64,000 bases of DNA. Source: Brachionus plicatilis. Lineage: Eukaryota; Rotifera; Eurotatoria; Ploima; Brachionidae. A program made the translations under genes and the position numbers. The DNA lies in the NCBI GenBank assembly GCA_010279815.1, contig QEOQ01000114.1, forward strand, positions 393,633-457,632, read 5' to 3'. Positions within the stretch are counted from its first letter, which is position 1. Each line of letters opens with the position of its first letter. Below the pieces are notes generated by a model, which did no database searches, was not told the DNA's origin, and saw only the letters and a program-made list of their open reading frames with translations. Shown piece after piece: positions 32,624 through 45,000 of this stretch.

Positions 32624-33646
32624 TTGGTATAAGATTTTTTATTAACTTAAAAATTTGTTAGTTTAACTCCATTTATTTAGATTTCTAAGTATCTAAATAA
32701 ATAAAATAGTTAGGCTTATAATTTTTATAATTTTGTGCAAATTAGTTTTTTTCATAATTTCTGAATAAGATCCTTTTTATTTTATTTTATTTAAATTATT
32801 TAAATTTTTTTCTCCTTTTCAAATTCTAATTTTAGATAATAAAATAATAAAATTTAAGCAAGTTTTTTTTCTAATTGAAAGATTAATTAATTTGATTAAA
32901 TTTTGAGATAGATAATTTATATTCTTTAAATAATTACTAGACCATGCTATGGTCAGTCCTTATGAAAGCTCTGACGTTTTTAATATTTATTTGATTTTTC
33001 TACTAAAATTTACAATGTTCTGAATTTTGCAGAATTTTTCAGAATCAGCATATTGGATATACAAAAGATGCAAAACATTTTCGGGTTCGTCAGATCTAAG
33101 TTTTGACATTTTTAATAATTTGAAATTTATTGTTAGTACCAAAATTCACAATGCTTTAGACTTTGAATTTTGGCCAATTCTGATTTAAAATATTTGAAGG
33201 CAGCATTATTTTTTATTTTTAAGAATAAGTTTTTATTTTTTATCTCTTATTTCTTTTCGGTTCTAATCAAAATTGCTTGCATTTTTCGAAAAAGAAGTAT
33301 AAATTAATTAATTAATTTGATATTTTTTCCATAAATCTTCTGCAAAAAGTAAATCGCTTAAATTCTAAATGACTTAAGCTGAAAAAATTATATTTAGGGT
33401 CTTTTTCCTACCTTTTAGATAATATTTACATAAAATTTCTTTTTTGTAGATGACTTTTTGATTTAGGATTAAATTTTTTTCTAAGGCTATTATTTTAAAG
33501 TCGTGTAAAAAGCAGCTAATATCCTAGAAGCGAAAAATAGAAAAATAAAAAATAAATTGACAAACTTGATTAATTTGATTTTCAAAATTTTATAAAAAAG
33601 AAATCTTTAGAATTCTTCAAATAATTTTAAAAAAAATTTAAATATA
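32624..33646. other. AT-rich intergenic region
   Basis: No gene was seen. Positions about 33010-33165 resemble one arm of the MITE at 38246 ('gtaccaaaattcacaatgc' end). The rest is featureless AT-rich sequence that may hold the promoter of the WD40 gene. Confidence 0.45.
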
Positions 33647-34154
33647 CAGTGGTTCTTGCTAAAATGAAATGGTCCGTTCCCGAAAAGGAGTTGAATGGAA
33701 CGGTTAGAATGGAATGGAACGGATGGAACAGTTGGAATGGAATGGTTAGAATGAAATGGAACAGATGGAACGGTTAGAATGAAATGGAAGGGAATGGAAC
33801 GGAATGGAACGGATGGAACGGTTGGAATGGAATGGAACGGTTGGAACAGTTGGAATGGAATGGTTAGAATGAAATGGAATAGATGGAACGGTTAGAATGG
33901 AATGGAACGGTTAGAATGGAATGGAACGGATGGAACGGTTAGAATGGAATGGAACGGATGGAACGGTTAGAATGGAATGGAACGGTTAGAATGGAATGGA
34001 ACGGTTAGAATGGAATGGAACGGATGGAACGGTTAGAATGGAATGGAATGGAATGGAAAGGAATGGAACGGAACGGGAATGTTTTTTTTATGGAATGCGT
34101 CTTCATTTCATTCCTTTTCGGGAACGGACCATTTCATTTTAGCAAGAACCACTG
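33647..34154. mobile_element. Tc1/mariner-like TIR element filled with a GGAAT/GGAAC minisatellite
   Basis: The 43-bp terminal inverted repeats are perfect, starting CAGTGGTTCTTGCT and running to TTCCCGAAAAGGA. The element is flanked by TA on both sides (33645-33646 and 34155-34156). The interior (about 33690-34100) is an array of 'atggaacggttagaatgga' variants. There is no transposase, so it is a nonautonomous element. Confidence 0.9.
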
Positions 34155-35122
34155 TAATCATCTGATGTTTTGATTGCTATTTTCTGTTTCTATTTGTGAT
34201 AAAAAAAATTGAACTTAATTTAACCAATTTTTACATTTTATAAAAAGTTACTCTTTTTTACGAAAATTGACCACATTTAAAAAGAAATCAAAAATTTTTT
34301 CATTAAATTGAAAATAAAATAAATTTAAATTTTTATATATTGGCACTTTTTTTTACGTTAATTTCAATAGTCAAAGTAAATTAAATTAAAAACCTTGTAT
34401 CAAATCACCACTGTATATTTTATTTTCTTTTTTTGATTTTGAATTTTAATTTGGACAAGTGACCACAAAAAGTGGAACAAATTTTTGTTACTAAATTAAA
34501 ATTTTTATTAATCAAGCTAATGAACAAAATTAAATAAAATGAAGCTAAAATTTATTTTTTCATTATGCAACTAGTTACAAATAAACTTAAAAATTCTTTG
34601 ATTGAATTTCATGATTTTCTTCGCTTTTGTTTGCATCAGACTATTCCGTTTTGCAAAATTAAAAATCAAATCTACGAAATTTTAGATAATTATATAACAA
34701 ACTGCGCACTAATCAATTCTAATCATAAACCCAGACAAAATATCTTTCATATTTTTATTCAAATCAAATGTGAAAGCTTGGAGCTTTCCCGAAAATATTT
34801 CTAAGCATTTTTTAAGCTAAATGCAGCGTCAGGGCTCCATAGGTCACAGACAATCAGCTTTGTGAGAACTGATATGCCACAAACGGGAACATCATGCATC
34901 TAAATCATTTCTTAGTTCAAGGCGCCTAGTCTGCGTTGTGAATTTGCTTTTCACATAATCAAATTCAAACAACCCAGGTTTGAGCTCGAAATCAAAAACA
35001 TGTTTCATAAATAACTTGAATAAAAATCATAGCTTTTTTCTAATTTATTTTAGAACAGAAATTTTTGTATATGATGAATGAAAATTTGAAGAAATTTAGA
35101 AAAAAAATTATTTAAAATATTC
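34155..35122. other. upstream region of PSME4
   Basis: The sequence is AT-rich. A 79-codon frame at 34565-34804 is unrecognised. A GC-richer stretch at 34810-34990 could be promoter or 5' untranslated sequence of PSME4. No RNA gene was recognised. Confidence 0.35.
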
Positions 35123-36071
35123 ATGAAAAACATACAATTAATTTTTGAGAAACCCAAAATTAAAATGAGTAACACTGATCTAGCCATAGATAAGGGCATT
35201 CAAAGCTCGACTATTGTGGACGATTTTGAATCGTGTGATTCGAGCGTCGAAATGGACCAGACTGAGCCCATGGAAGTGGAAGTGAGCAATAGTGGCTGGA
35301 GCCGGGCTGATCCTGAGCTCAAGTGCCTGCAAAAAGTCGACATTTACGTCCAGCAGTTGCCCTTTTTTGACCAGATAAAAAAGTGCGCCTTCGAAACCTT
35401 TGAGCTGATTCGCAAAAATATCACAGAAGCAATTGTTCTAAACGAGTTCAGGCCCGGTTTTTCCCACTGGTCCAACCAACTCATCGTTTTCATACACGAA
35501 TACGGCTTGTTCTTCACCAAACAAGACCACTTGAAGCTGATCAAGCTTTATTTGTCTGTGATGCTGAACGAAAGAGTCGATTTGCCCACAATCGACTATT
35601 GCCTCAATGTGCTCACCGAATTGCTCAAGTAAATTTTAAATTTAAAATTTTGTTTAATTTAGACTTTAATCTGAATTGATTAGAAAATATGACAAGATAG
35701 CTCGTGATGAGCTAACCATTGAGTGGAGGCCTTTGTACAAGCTTTATTGTCGAATTCATGACTTGAACGACTACTCGGCCGAGTTGCCTCCATCGTAAAT
35801 AATAAAATAAAATTATTTTTTTAATATTTATTTTAAAAAATTTTTTTTTTTTAATTTTTTTTTTTTTTTAAAGGAGCATTGAGTCAAGCGCTTTTTCTGC
35901 TTTTATTCGCTATGCAAGAATTTATTTCGACCAGGAGAGTACTAGGGAAATGCTGGAAGAATGGCGCACTTACATGTGTCCATTTGATTCGGCCATGAAT
36001 TCGGCCTTCGAAAGATGCAAGCTTTTTTTGCCAACAATTATGTATGAGTATGAGTCAGAATATGGATACAA
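35123..36071 (+). CDS. PSME4: PSME4 exons 1-3 (N-terminal HEAT region)
   Basis: Three exons are separated by introns of 55 and 79 bp. Exon 1 ends in phase 2 (CTC AA|gtaaat) and exon 2 starts with A after 'ttgattag'. Exon 2 ends in phase 2 (CCA TC|gtaaat) and exon 3 starts at 35874 after 'taaag'. Exon 3 ends TAC AA at 36071, before a 3.9-kb intron filled with inverted-repeat elements. Confidence 0.9.
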
Positions 36072-39000
36072 GTAAAATTATTATTTTTTTATGTAACTAA
36101 GCTAGTTCTAAATTGAGATTAATTTTGAAATAAACAAAAAAATTTCTTTTTTCAAGTCAAAAATTTTAAGTCATTTTTAGAGAAGTTAATGACTTAAAAT
36201 ATATTTTTTTAAAGTAAAGTCATTTGATCTTAATTTATTTAAAATGCTTTCTTTATTATAATAAATTTAGATTAAAAAAAATGCTAAATAATCAGTTTAT
36301 TTTTTTTTCTTTTTGTTTTTTTTTCCTAAATATAATGACTAAATATTTAAAAGTTCAAAATTGCTGCATAATAATGTTGTTGCCTCCAATTTTCTTATTT
36401 ACTCTTGGGCTTGATCTACGTTAGTTATTGATGAGAGATCTCGAAAAAAGACGTTCAACAGGCCCTGATGATGCTGGAACAATATTGATTGAATTGTTAG
36501 CTATTTAAGTTTTATATTTTGGAAAAAAATCAAAATGAAAATAAATATACTGATTATTGAGCAATTTTTTTAATTTAAATTTATGATACAGTGGTGTTCC
36601 GGATTTAGTAATTTACGATAATTTACGTAAAAAATAGTAAATTTACAAAATTTACCAAAGTAAAAAATCGTAAATTTATCAGATTTTACGTAAATTAATG
36701 TAAAAAAAAATGTCCAAAAAATTGAAATAATTTGGCACTTCGAATGAAATGAAATGAAATCACATTAAAATGATATTGCACTTTTGACGTTTAATTTAAT
36801 TTCAATTTTTTGGACATTTTTTTTTTACATTAATTTACGTAAAATGTTCGAAATTTACCAAATTTTACGAAAAATCTGATAAATTGGCATCTTGAAGTTG
36901 ATGATCAATTCAAAATATCATTTCAATGCAAAAAGTTTGTCTTTAGATATTAGACTAAATCTTTGATTTAATTCAAATAATTTTAATGTAACATGATTTA
37001 CATGCAATGTAGATTTAGAAAATAAGAAAAAATTGAAAAAAAATTTTCTCAATCCAATAATAAAATCGATTTTCAATTTAGTTAACTGATTTTTTGTAAA
37101 GTTTTATTCTCATTTTATCACTAATTTGGAATTTTTTATTTGAATTTTTTTTTAAAATTTAATTGTGAATGCTAGCACAAATACTTTTGAAATAAAAAAT
37201 CTCAAATAAACTCTACAAAAAATCAGTTAATTCATTTAAATATTAAAATCGATTATCAATGGACTGAGAAAATGTTTTTTCAATTTTTTTTTATTTTCTA
37301 AATCTACATTGCATGTAAAGCATAATACATTACAATCATTTAAATTAAATCAAAGATTTAGTTTAATATCTAAGGATAAACTTTTTGAATTGAAATGATA
37401 TTTTGAATTGACCATCAACTTCAAGACGCCGATAAATTTACGTTTTTTTACTTTGGTAAATTTACGTAAATTTACAATATTTTAAGTAAAATTTTTTAAA
37501 TTTACTATTTTTTACATAAATTATCGTAAATTACTAAATCCGGAACACCACTGTATTAAAGAAAGATATATACATATACATTCAAATAACTTAATTTAAA
37601 TGATAAAAACCATCTTTAATTTTAAAGTTGAGCGACAAAAATTAAAAAAAATTTTTTGTGATGTATCGAAATAATTATTTTTTTCGGAATTAAATATTTG
37701 ACAAGTTTTTTTTCTGTTTAACATTTTAAAATTAAATAAAATATCAAACATGATTAAATTCAAATTATCTTTTTTAAAAATTGAAATATCACAGAGGTGA
37801 ACTTGGAGCAAAATCTGTTGCAAAATATGTTTTTATTTAAATAATTTGCAATTATTTTTAAAAAAAGGATGTTTATCATTTTTGAACATAATTTGTTCAG
37901 CTTTAATATATGCAAAAAATAAAAAAAAATCTTTATATTTAGATGGGTAGATCGAACATTGATAGAAATGTTAAGTTTTTTTTCATTTTTTTATTTGTAG
38001 AGCTTTTTTTGATTTTTTTTCGAAAAATTTTCAAATTTTTCAAAATTGTCAATTTATGTTTTAGTTTAAAAAAACATTTTGCTTTGTTTTAATATTTTTT
38101 TTGCTCCAAAGCTCACCGCCGCAAAACATCTTTAATAAACATTTTTTTTTTGGACAAGAAAATATTGTATTAAAAAAATCATTGATTAATACTTTAATTT
38201 TTTATTTGAAAATTAATAAATTTAATAATTAAATTGAACTCTTTGACATTATGAATTTTGGTACAAAAAATTTAAAAAAAAATCTTAATACCATGCTTAA
38301 GTTCTGAAAGACCAAACTGTACACTGTAGCAACTGATACATCCTATGTACCAGAAATATGCCTACTCTGCAAAACTCTGAAAAATTTAGAGAAGAACATT
38401 TCATCTTTTATGTCACCACTTAAAGTTGAGTTGGATTTTTAATTTAATATAATACATCAAATTCACAATTTTCTGAATTTTGCAGATTTATTGCAGATTT
38501 GCAGAGTCAGTATATTGGTGGTACAAAGGATGTATCAGTTGCTACAATTTACAGAACATTTTTTTGGTCTGTCAGAATTTAAGCTTTGGCATTTTAAATA
38601 TTTTGTATTTGTTATTTGTACCAAAATTCACAGTTCCATAAAAATAGTAAAACAAGTCCAAAGAAAAAGCTTCTACGTGATGAAAATGGAATAATTATCA
38701 GTCGGAATAAAAATAAACATTTCTTTCTTTATTATTCAAAAATTCAAATCCAATTACTGGATCTAATTCAATTGATTTCTTTATAAACTTTTCAAAATTT
38801 TACATTTAATTTCTGTTTGGTAGGGTTTAAACTCAAATAAAAAAAATTAAAATTTTACCTTTAATCTCACAAAAAATGCTCTTGGAGTAAGGTTCGGAAA
38901 TAGAAAAAAGCCTAAATTTGGCCTATTTTCTGTTTCAAAATTAACTCTACAATTTTTTTAGTGTATAATTTTTTTTTTTTTAATTTCAAGGTTAATCAAC

Positions 39001-42000
39001 AGGCTAGTGCCTTTATCTAATTAATAGACTGATTAACTCTTCGTTTATTCAATTAAAATAAATAATTCATTAAAATACAATATATCAAAATGTTTTATAT
39101 AAAAAAAGTTATTTAAAAAAAAAGAAATATTTAATTAATTTAATTAATTGATTTGTGAAAGTTTTTCATAAACCAATTTAAATTTATCTAAAATTTTAAT
39201 TGATTTACAAAAAATTATATTTTTATATTATTAAAAATAGATGTTTTGAAATGATTGAAGGATAAACTTGGACGATCAATAACAAATAAAAATTAAATTA
39301 GATATTAAATTAAATTAAAATTAAATTAAATTTAGAAAAAAATCATTAAAAGTTAACTCTCCAAACTTAGTTTTTGGTACAATTAAATTATTTTTATTTC
39401 TTAAATTATATTTAAGGTTTCTTATTTTATTTTCTTTCAAACTTTCTTTTAATAAAATAGGACCATTGTCCATTTTAAATATTATAAAACCAAAGTTTAG
39501 GAAGCTCGATATTTTTTTTGTTGTAGAAAAAGTTAAATTTTGGAAAATATCCCACATTCAGCGAAATTTTTAGCTTTTTTTAATTCAATTTTAATTGTTA
39601 TAGCATAGAAATTATGTAATTTACTCTAAAAGAAATATGGTTGGATTTCAAAGTGGTTAACGCGAGTTTAAGGTAATCAGAAAAAAAAACTTCCTTTTAA
39701 ATTTTCTATTCTTTTATATAAAAAAAAAATCAAAAAAATTTATTAAATAAATTAGCTCAAAATTTCCAAAAAATTTTGCTTTACTCTTCCTCTTGAAAAA
39801 GTTGGTCCTAATTTGGGACACTCAAGCTTTTATTTTGCACTTAGATTAAATCAAGTCCTCTAGCCTTTTTGTTACAAAAAAAATTACCAAAAAAAACTCA
39901 ATATAGAATTTATTTTTTTTTTTGTATTTTTTAGCTTAAAAGCGTTTTAATTTAGACTGTGGTTAACTGAGTTTTTGAATCTATGGACAACTTTTAGCAC
40001 TAGGAACTTTTGGGAAAGCGTAAAATTTTAAACTAAATAAAATTGATCACCATGGCTTTATTTTATTTGTAAAATAAAGAACGTTGTAAGTCTTTTTGCT
40101 CGAGTTGCTAATCACAACATTGGAGAAATTGACTGGTGTCCATATATTCCGTACATTTTCAGCAATATCCTCAGAGGTTTTGGTCTTCCATTTGGTTCAA
40201 AGGACTCGCTAGCTCTCGGATTGTCAACCACCGGCTCGACATTCAACACCACCTTATCACAATTATTTGTCTACGAAAATGATGAAATATCCACTCTGGC
40301 AAATTGGATTGTGTCCATGATAGCCACGGGCACCCAGCGAGAATTATGCATGGAACACATCAAGAAGCTTTTCCAAGCATTAAGGTCCTTCTATTATCCA
40401 TCAAATACCGGCTCATGGTCGGTACGTACCCTCCTAATATCTTGGCAAAATATTAAAATTATTTTAAAAAATTTTCTTTTTTTTAGGGAAGTTTATTTCA
40501 ATTTTTGAAGTTGTTACCTGAAAATTTGATCAAAAGAGTCAAAACGTAAATTTCTAAAATTTTTTGGGTCTTGTCAAAAGTTTGACCACCTGATCACAAA
40601 ATTAAATTAAAAAAAATCTTCAGTAAAAAATTGACTATTATAATTTACATTGTCAATTTTGAGTTTCAAACATTTTATTGATTAAAAATTATTGATTTGA
40701 GAATTAAATCTAATTGTACAATAATTGTTATTAAAATATAAAGAAAGAATTGTCAGACATATCGTAAATTGCTACAAAAATATAAATTTTTATGAACAAA
40801 AAAAAATTTATTTTTTTTCTAAAATTTTTGAGTCAATTTTGAGATCAATTTTATTTGATACAAATTATTTTTTTGAAATTTTTTAAAAAAGTTGATGAAC
40901 ATTGGAGTTTTGTACCCAGAAAGTCCATTTATTTTTTAATTAAAAAAAATTTCATGAAAATAATTTGTATCTAATGAAATATGCTGAAAATTTTAGAAAA
41001 AAAATAAATTTTTTTTTGTAATTTTTTTATAGTCAATTTCAAGATCATGTGTTCATATTTTTTACTGAAGATTTTTTCAAAATCTAATTTTGTGATCAGA
41101 TGGTCAAAATTTTGACCAGACCCAATATTTTAATTAATTCATCTGGAATTGTTTTTTTGATTTAGTGAGAGAAAAGAAAGCAAAAAATGGTACATAAAAC
41201 CATCAGCTAAAAATCATGCAATCACCGATTCGGACATTCAAAGCTTTGTGCTGGCGCTGAGAGATGTCTGCTTTACGGCCATTTTCAGCAAGTCACACCA
41301 ATCCGATGTCAAAAAAGCGTTCCAATTTTTGACATTTTTGCGCGCTGATTTAATACTGGAGCCATTTTTGGAAAAGGCCTATCTTTCATTTGACAGCTTG
41401 GTCGAGCCACACAGATACACGTCGATTCTAAGTTGTTTAGTTTTGGTGTCCAGGGAACTTGCCGCGTTCAATCCACGCCACCAATTTCAAACTCAAATGC
41501 AAATAATTCCTTTGCTGAATTCGGTTTTGCCCGGCTTGGATCCAAATGACGCAAACAAGTGCAATTTGACGCTTCAGTTTATTTCCAACATTCTGAATTG
41601 TGTGATTGTGTGCGATTGTTCTGCGGCAGGTAATTACCGAAACGATTTGAGTGAGCACGAAAGGGAGCTGTGCTATGAGACCGCCAAATTCGAAGACTTT
41701 GTGCACGAGTTTTTCAAGCGGGTTTTTTACATCATTGACCAGCTGGCCTCGGATATTTCGTCCGAGAGCTCGGCGTCAGCGGCTGCTGCTTCCAAACACT
41801 TCTCGGTCAGCACTGGCAACAAGAATGCTGACGAAAATTATTACCAAGCTCACATAATGCACACTTGTAAAGTTCTCATCAGACAGTCATCAAAGCAAAT
41901 ACTCAAGTTGATCTTGAACAAAATCAGCAATTACATCAATGGAAATAACTTTATTGCTCGAGCTGGCAGAATTTTGAGCTCGATATGCGGCTATTTGTGT

Positions 42001-45000
42001 GCAGCGCAAAATTTTGCCGAGTTTGCTTTCGAAGGATTTTTCAACGATGTCTACGAATCTTTGAGAAATTTCAAGGAAGGAAAAAACTGTGAGTTTATTT
42101 TTGTTTATTTTATTAAAGATCAGAAGAATTTTTTTTTTTTTTCTAAAATTGAAATTTTTTTTTGGCATTGTCAATTTTAAAGCAAAAAAATAAATGAATT
42201 AAAATTTTTAAATTAAAAATTCTAAGATAAAATTAAAATTAAAAAAATAAAAAAAAAATAATAAATGGTGTATTTTTCGTCTTAATGAATGAAAATTTTC
42301 ATACAATTTTGAAAAAGCATGAAAAGTGCGATGTTTTAAAAGGCATTTAATTATCACTTATATTACTTTTATGCAATTTAATTTAAAAACAAAAATACTG
42401 ATTCTAAGATTATTTTTATTTATTGATAACAAGATTTTACTAGTGCTGGGAACCGCACAAACGGCCATTGATGTGGCCAAAAATTTTTTAAACCGCGAAC
42501 AAGACCGCCTAGACGGACGGTTATAAAGGCGGATGGTCACTTTGGCGGCCAGGCCGGCGGCCAAAAATATGGACCGCTGAGTTGGCCGGCCAAAGCATAG
42601 ACGGACGGCCAAAAGTACGGCCAGCCCTAAAACGGACGGCCACTTTGGCGGCCAGGCCGGCGGCCAAAAATTTGGACGGCGAAGTTGGCCGGCCAAATCA
42701 AAAACGGAAGCCGAAATTTGCGTTCAAACCATATCAGCGAAAAAAATTTCCTTAAGAGTAGAAAAAATTGGCAAAAATTTTTTTTTAATAGAAAATGCCA
42801 AAAATTTAAAAAAAAAAAATTTTTCTTGAAAAAGCTAAATTTTTGAATTTATTTTTCTTGATTATAGTTTAGGGATTTTTATGTAATGTTTGAAAATTTT
42901 TCGTTTCTTTATTTTAAAAACTTAAAAGAACATCAAAAATTTTTTCACAGAAATTTTTTACCGCTGATTTTGTCTGACCGCCAAAGTGGCCGTCCGTTTT
43001 AGGGCTGGCCGTACTTTTGGCCGTCCGTCTATGCTTTGGCCGGCCAACTTCGCGGTCCAAATTTTTGGCCGCCGGCCTGGCCGCCAAAGTGGCCGCCTTA
43101 TTTTGGCCGCCGCCCAACACTAGTTTTTACCCATTGCTTCGTTGATGGGATATTAAAAATTAAAAAAAGAGGAATTTAATTTAATTATTTGGATTCTTGA
43201 AAAACGAAGATGCCCCCCATAATCCAAAAATGCACATGTGGATATAGAACGGTCTATTTGGCTAAATTAAAAAAAAAAATTATCATTAAAAAGCTTTATT
43301 TTGGTTCAATCAACGTTTTGTTTAAATTTTTTTAAACTTGATTTTTTTTTTCTTTAATTTTGATTTTCGTATCAATATAAAAGTTTAATTTACTTGTATC
43401 TTAGTGTTCTCTATATGTTTATTTAGTCTTAGTTTTTTTTAGAAAAAAGCATTAAAGTCATATAACTGGCTAAAGGAGCTCTACTCGTAGCATTTTTTTT
43501 AAAAAAGAAACAAACTATTAAACAAAGAATATTAATTTACATTGATGAATGACTTTTTTTTTGCTTTTTTTTATTTTAGCTTTTATGTCCTTTTATCATT
43601 ATATGTTTAGCTATTTTGATTGTTGCTATTTTAATATAGTCTCAGCTGTATTGGCTTTACCATACGTCTATTTTAAATGCTTTAAAATCGCTAAAAAAAA
43701 ATAAAATGCACGACGCCATTTCTAAGTAAACTAAGGCTTAAAAATTCAAACCCAATGTCTATTTTTTCTTAGGAATTTAATTTTTTTGAAAGAAATTAAT
43801 AAACAAAAAATTGAGTTTTATTTTATTGTTTTATTTTATTTGAAAAATCATCAAAAAAAAACTATAAAAAATATGATTCTTAGTTGATTGGTTACAAAAA
43901 ATTTAATTCTGGGGTCTGTTTGGTTCTAGGAAATTAATTTATTGGAAAAAAAGAGACTAAAATGAAAAAATTTGCTTTCAAAATATATTTAATTTAAAAA
44001 AGTAACTCTAAAGTAATCAATCCAATTTTTTGCTTTACTGATAATCAAAATATTTATTAAATAATCATTATATTTAAATATGTGATTTGTTATAAACCTT
44101 AAATAATGAAATATAATTCTTTCCAGATCTGTTAGGATCTAGTGGTTCGCGGTTATAACGCAAATAATAAAGGAAATTAAATAATAATAACAACTTTATT
44201 AATAAATGGCCACTTCTAGCCTGAACAAATAATAAAGAAAAAAATAGAGAAAAGAAAACAACAATAATTTCAAATTTCTTTCTGATCGCACATGTCTAAT
44301 ATTTTACACAGTGTTAAATACTATCACTTGCTAAGCGCATGAGATCATAGTATTGCACTGTGAAACTATAGACATAAGTTGAATTGAGTCGGTGTTGTAG
44401 TTATTGAGAGAACTACAACATACCTTCCCCCTAGAAGAAGAAAGATAAAAAACAAAAACAAAAAAAAACAGAACAAAGCAAAATAAAAAATAACAAACAA
44501 AATTCTATCCGGATGGCTCATAAACTTCTAACACTTCCTGTAGGCTCTTCACAGTGTCCTCCAGTTGACGGATGGTCTCCTTGGCCTTGTTGAGCTCATC
44601 CTCTGTTTGTCTTAGACGAGCTTCGACGTCCCTTCTGCCTTCTTGTTCTTCTCGGAATCGACGCTCAATGTGGACAATAAGGCGCTCTTGTGTTTCCATG
44701 GTGTGGTTGGTCCTTTCGAGGTACTTAGCTTTCTCGGCATGGTACCAGATCGGCTTACCATCTTGGTCTACTACTGTCTTCTTGGACCACTGTGCAGCCC
44801 CTGACTCTATGTCGTTCTTCTTAGCCAGGAGTTTCCGACCTTCGAATGTTATCCTGTTCATAACTTCGACAGCCTCACTATGTCGGTCAGGTCTTTCCAT
44901 TCGACAGAACGCGATGTACGTTGTTCCGTCGTGGTCTCTGCACATCTCTGGGATTTTTAAATTATCGATAAGCCCCAGTTTGCTATCTTAACCTTGCCGG

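Noticed and set aside
44572..44991. A 139-codon plus-strand frame
   Set aside because: It is the antisense shadow of the coiled-coil ORF; the minus-strand reading has clear heptads and a plausible composition.
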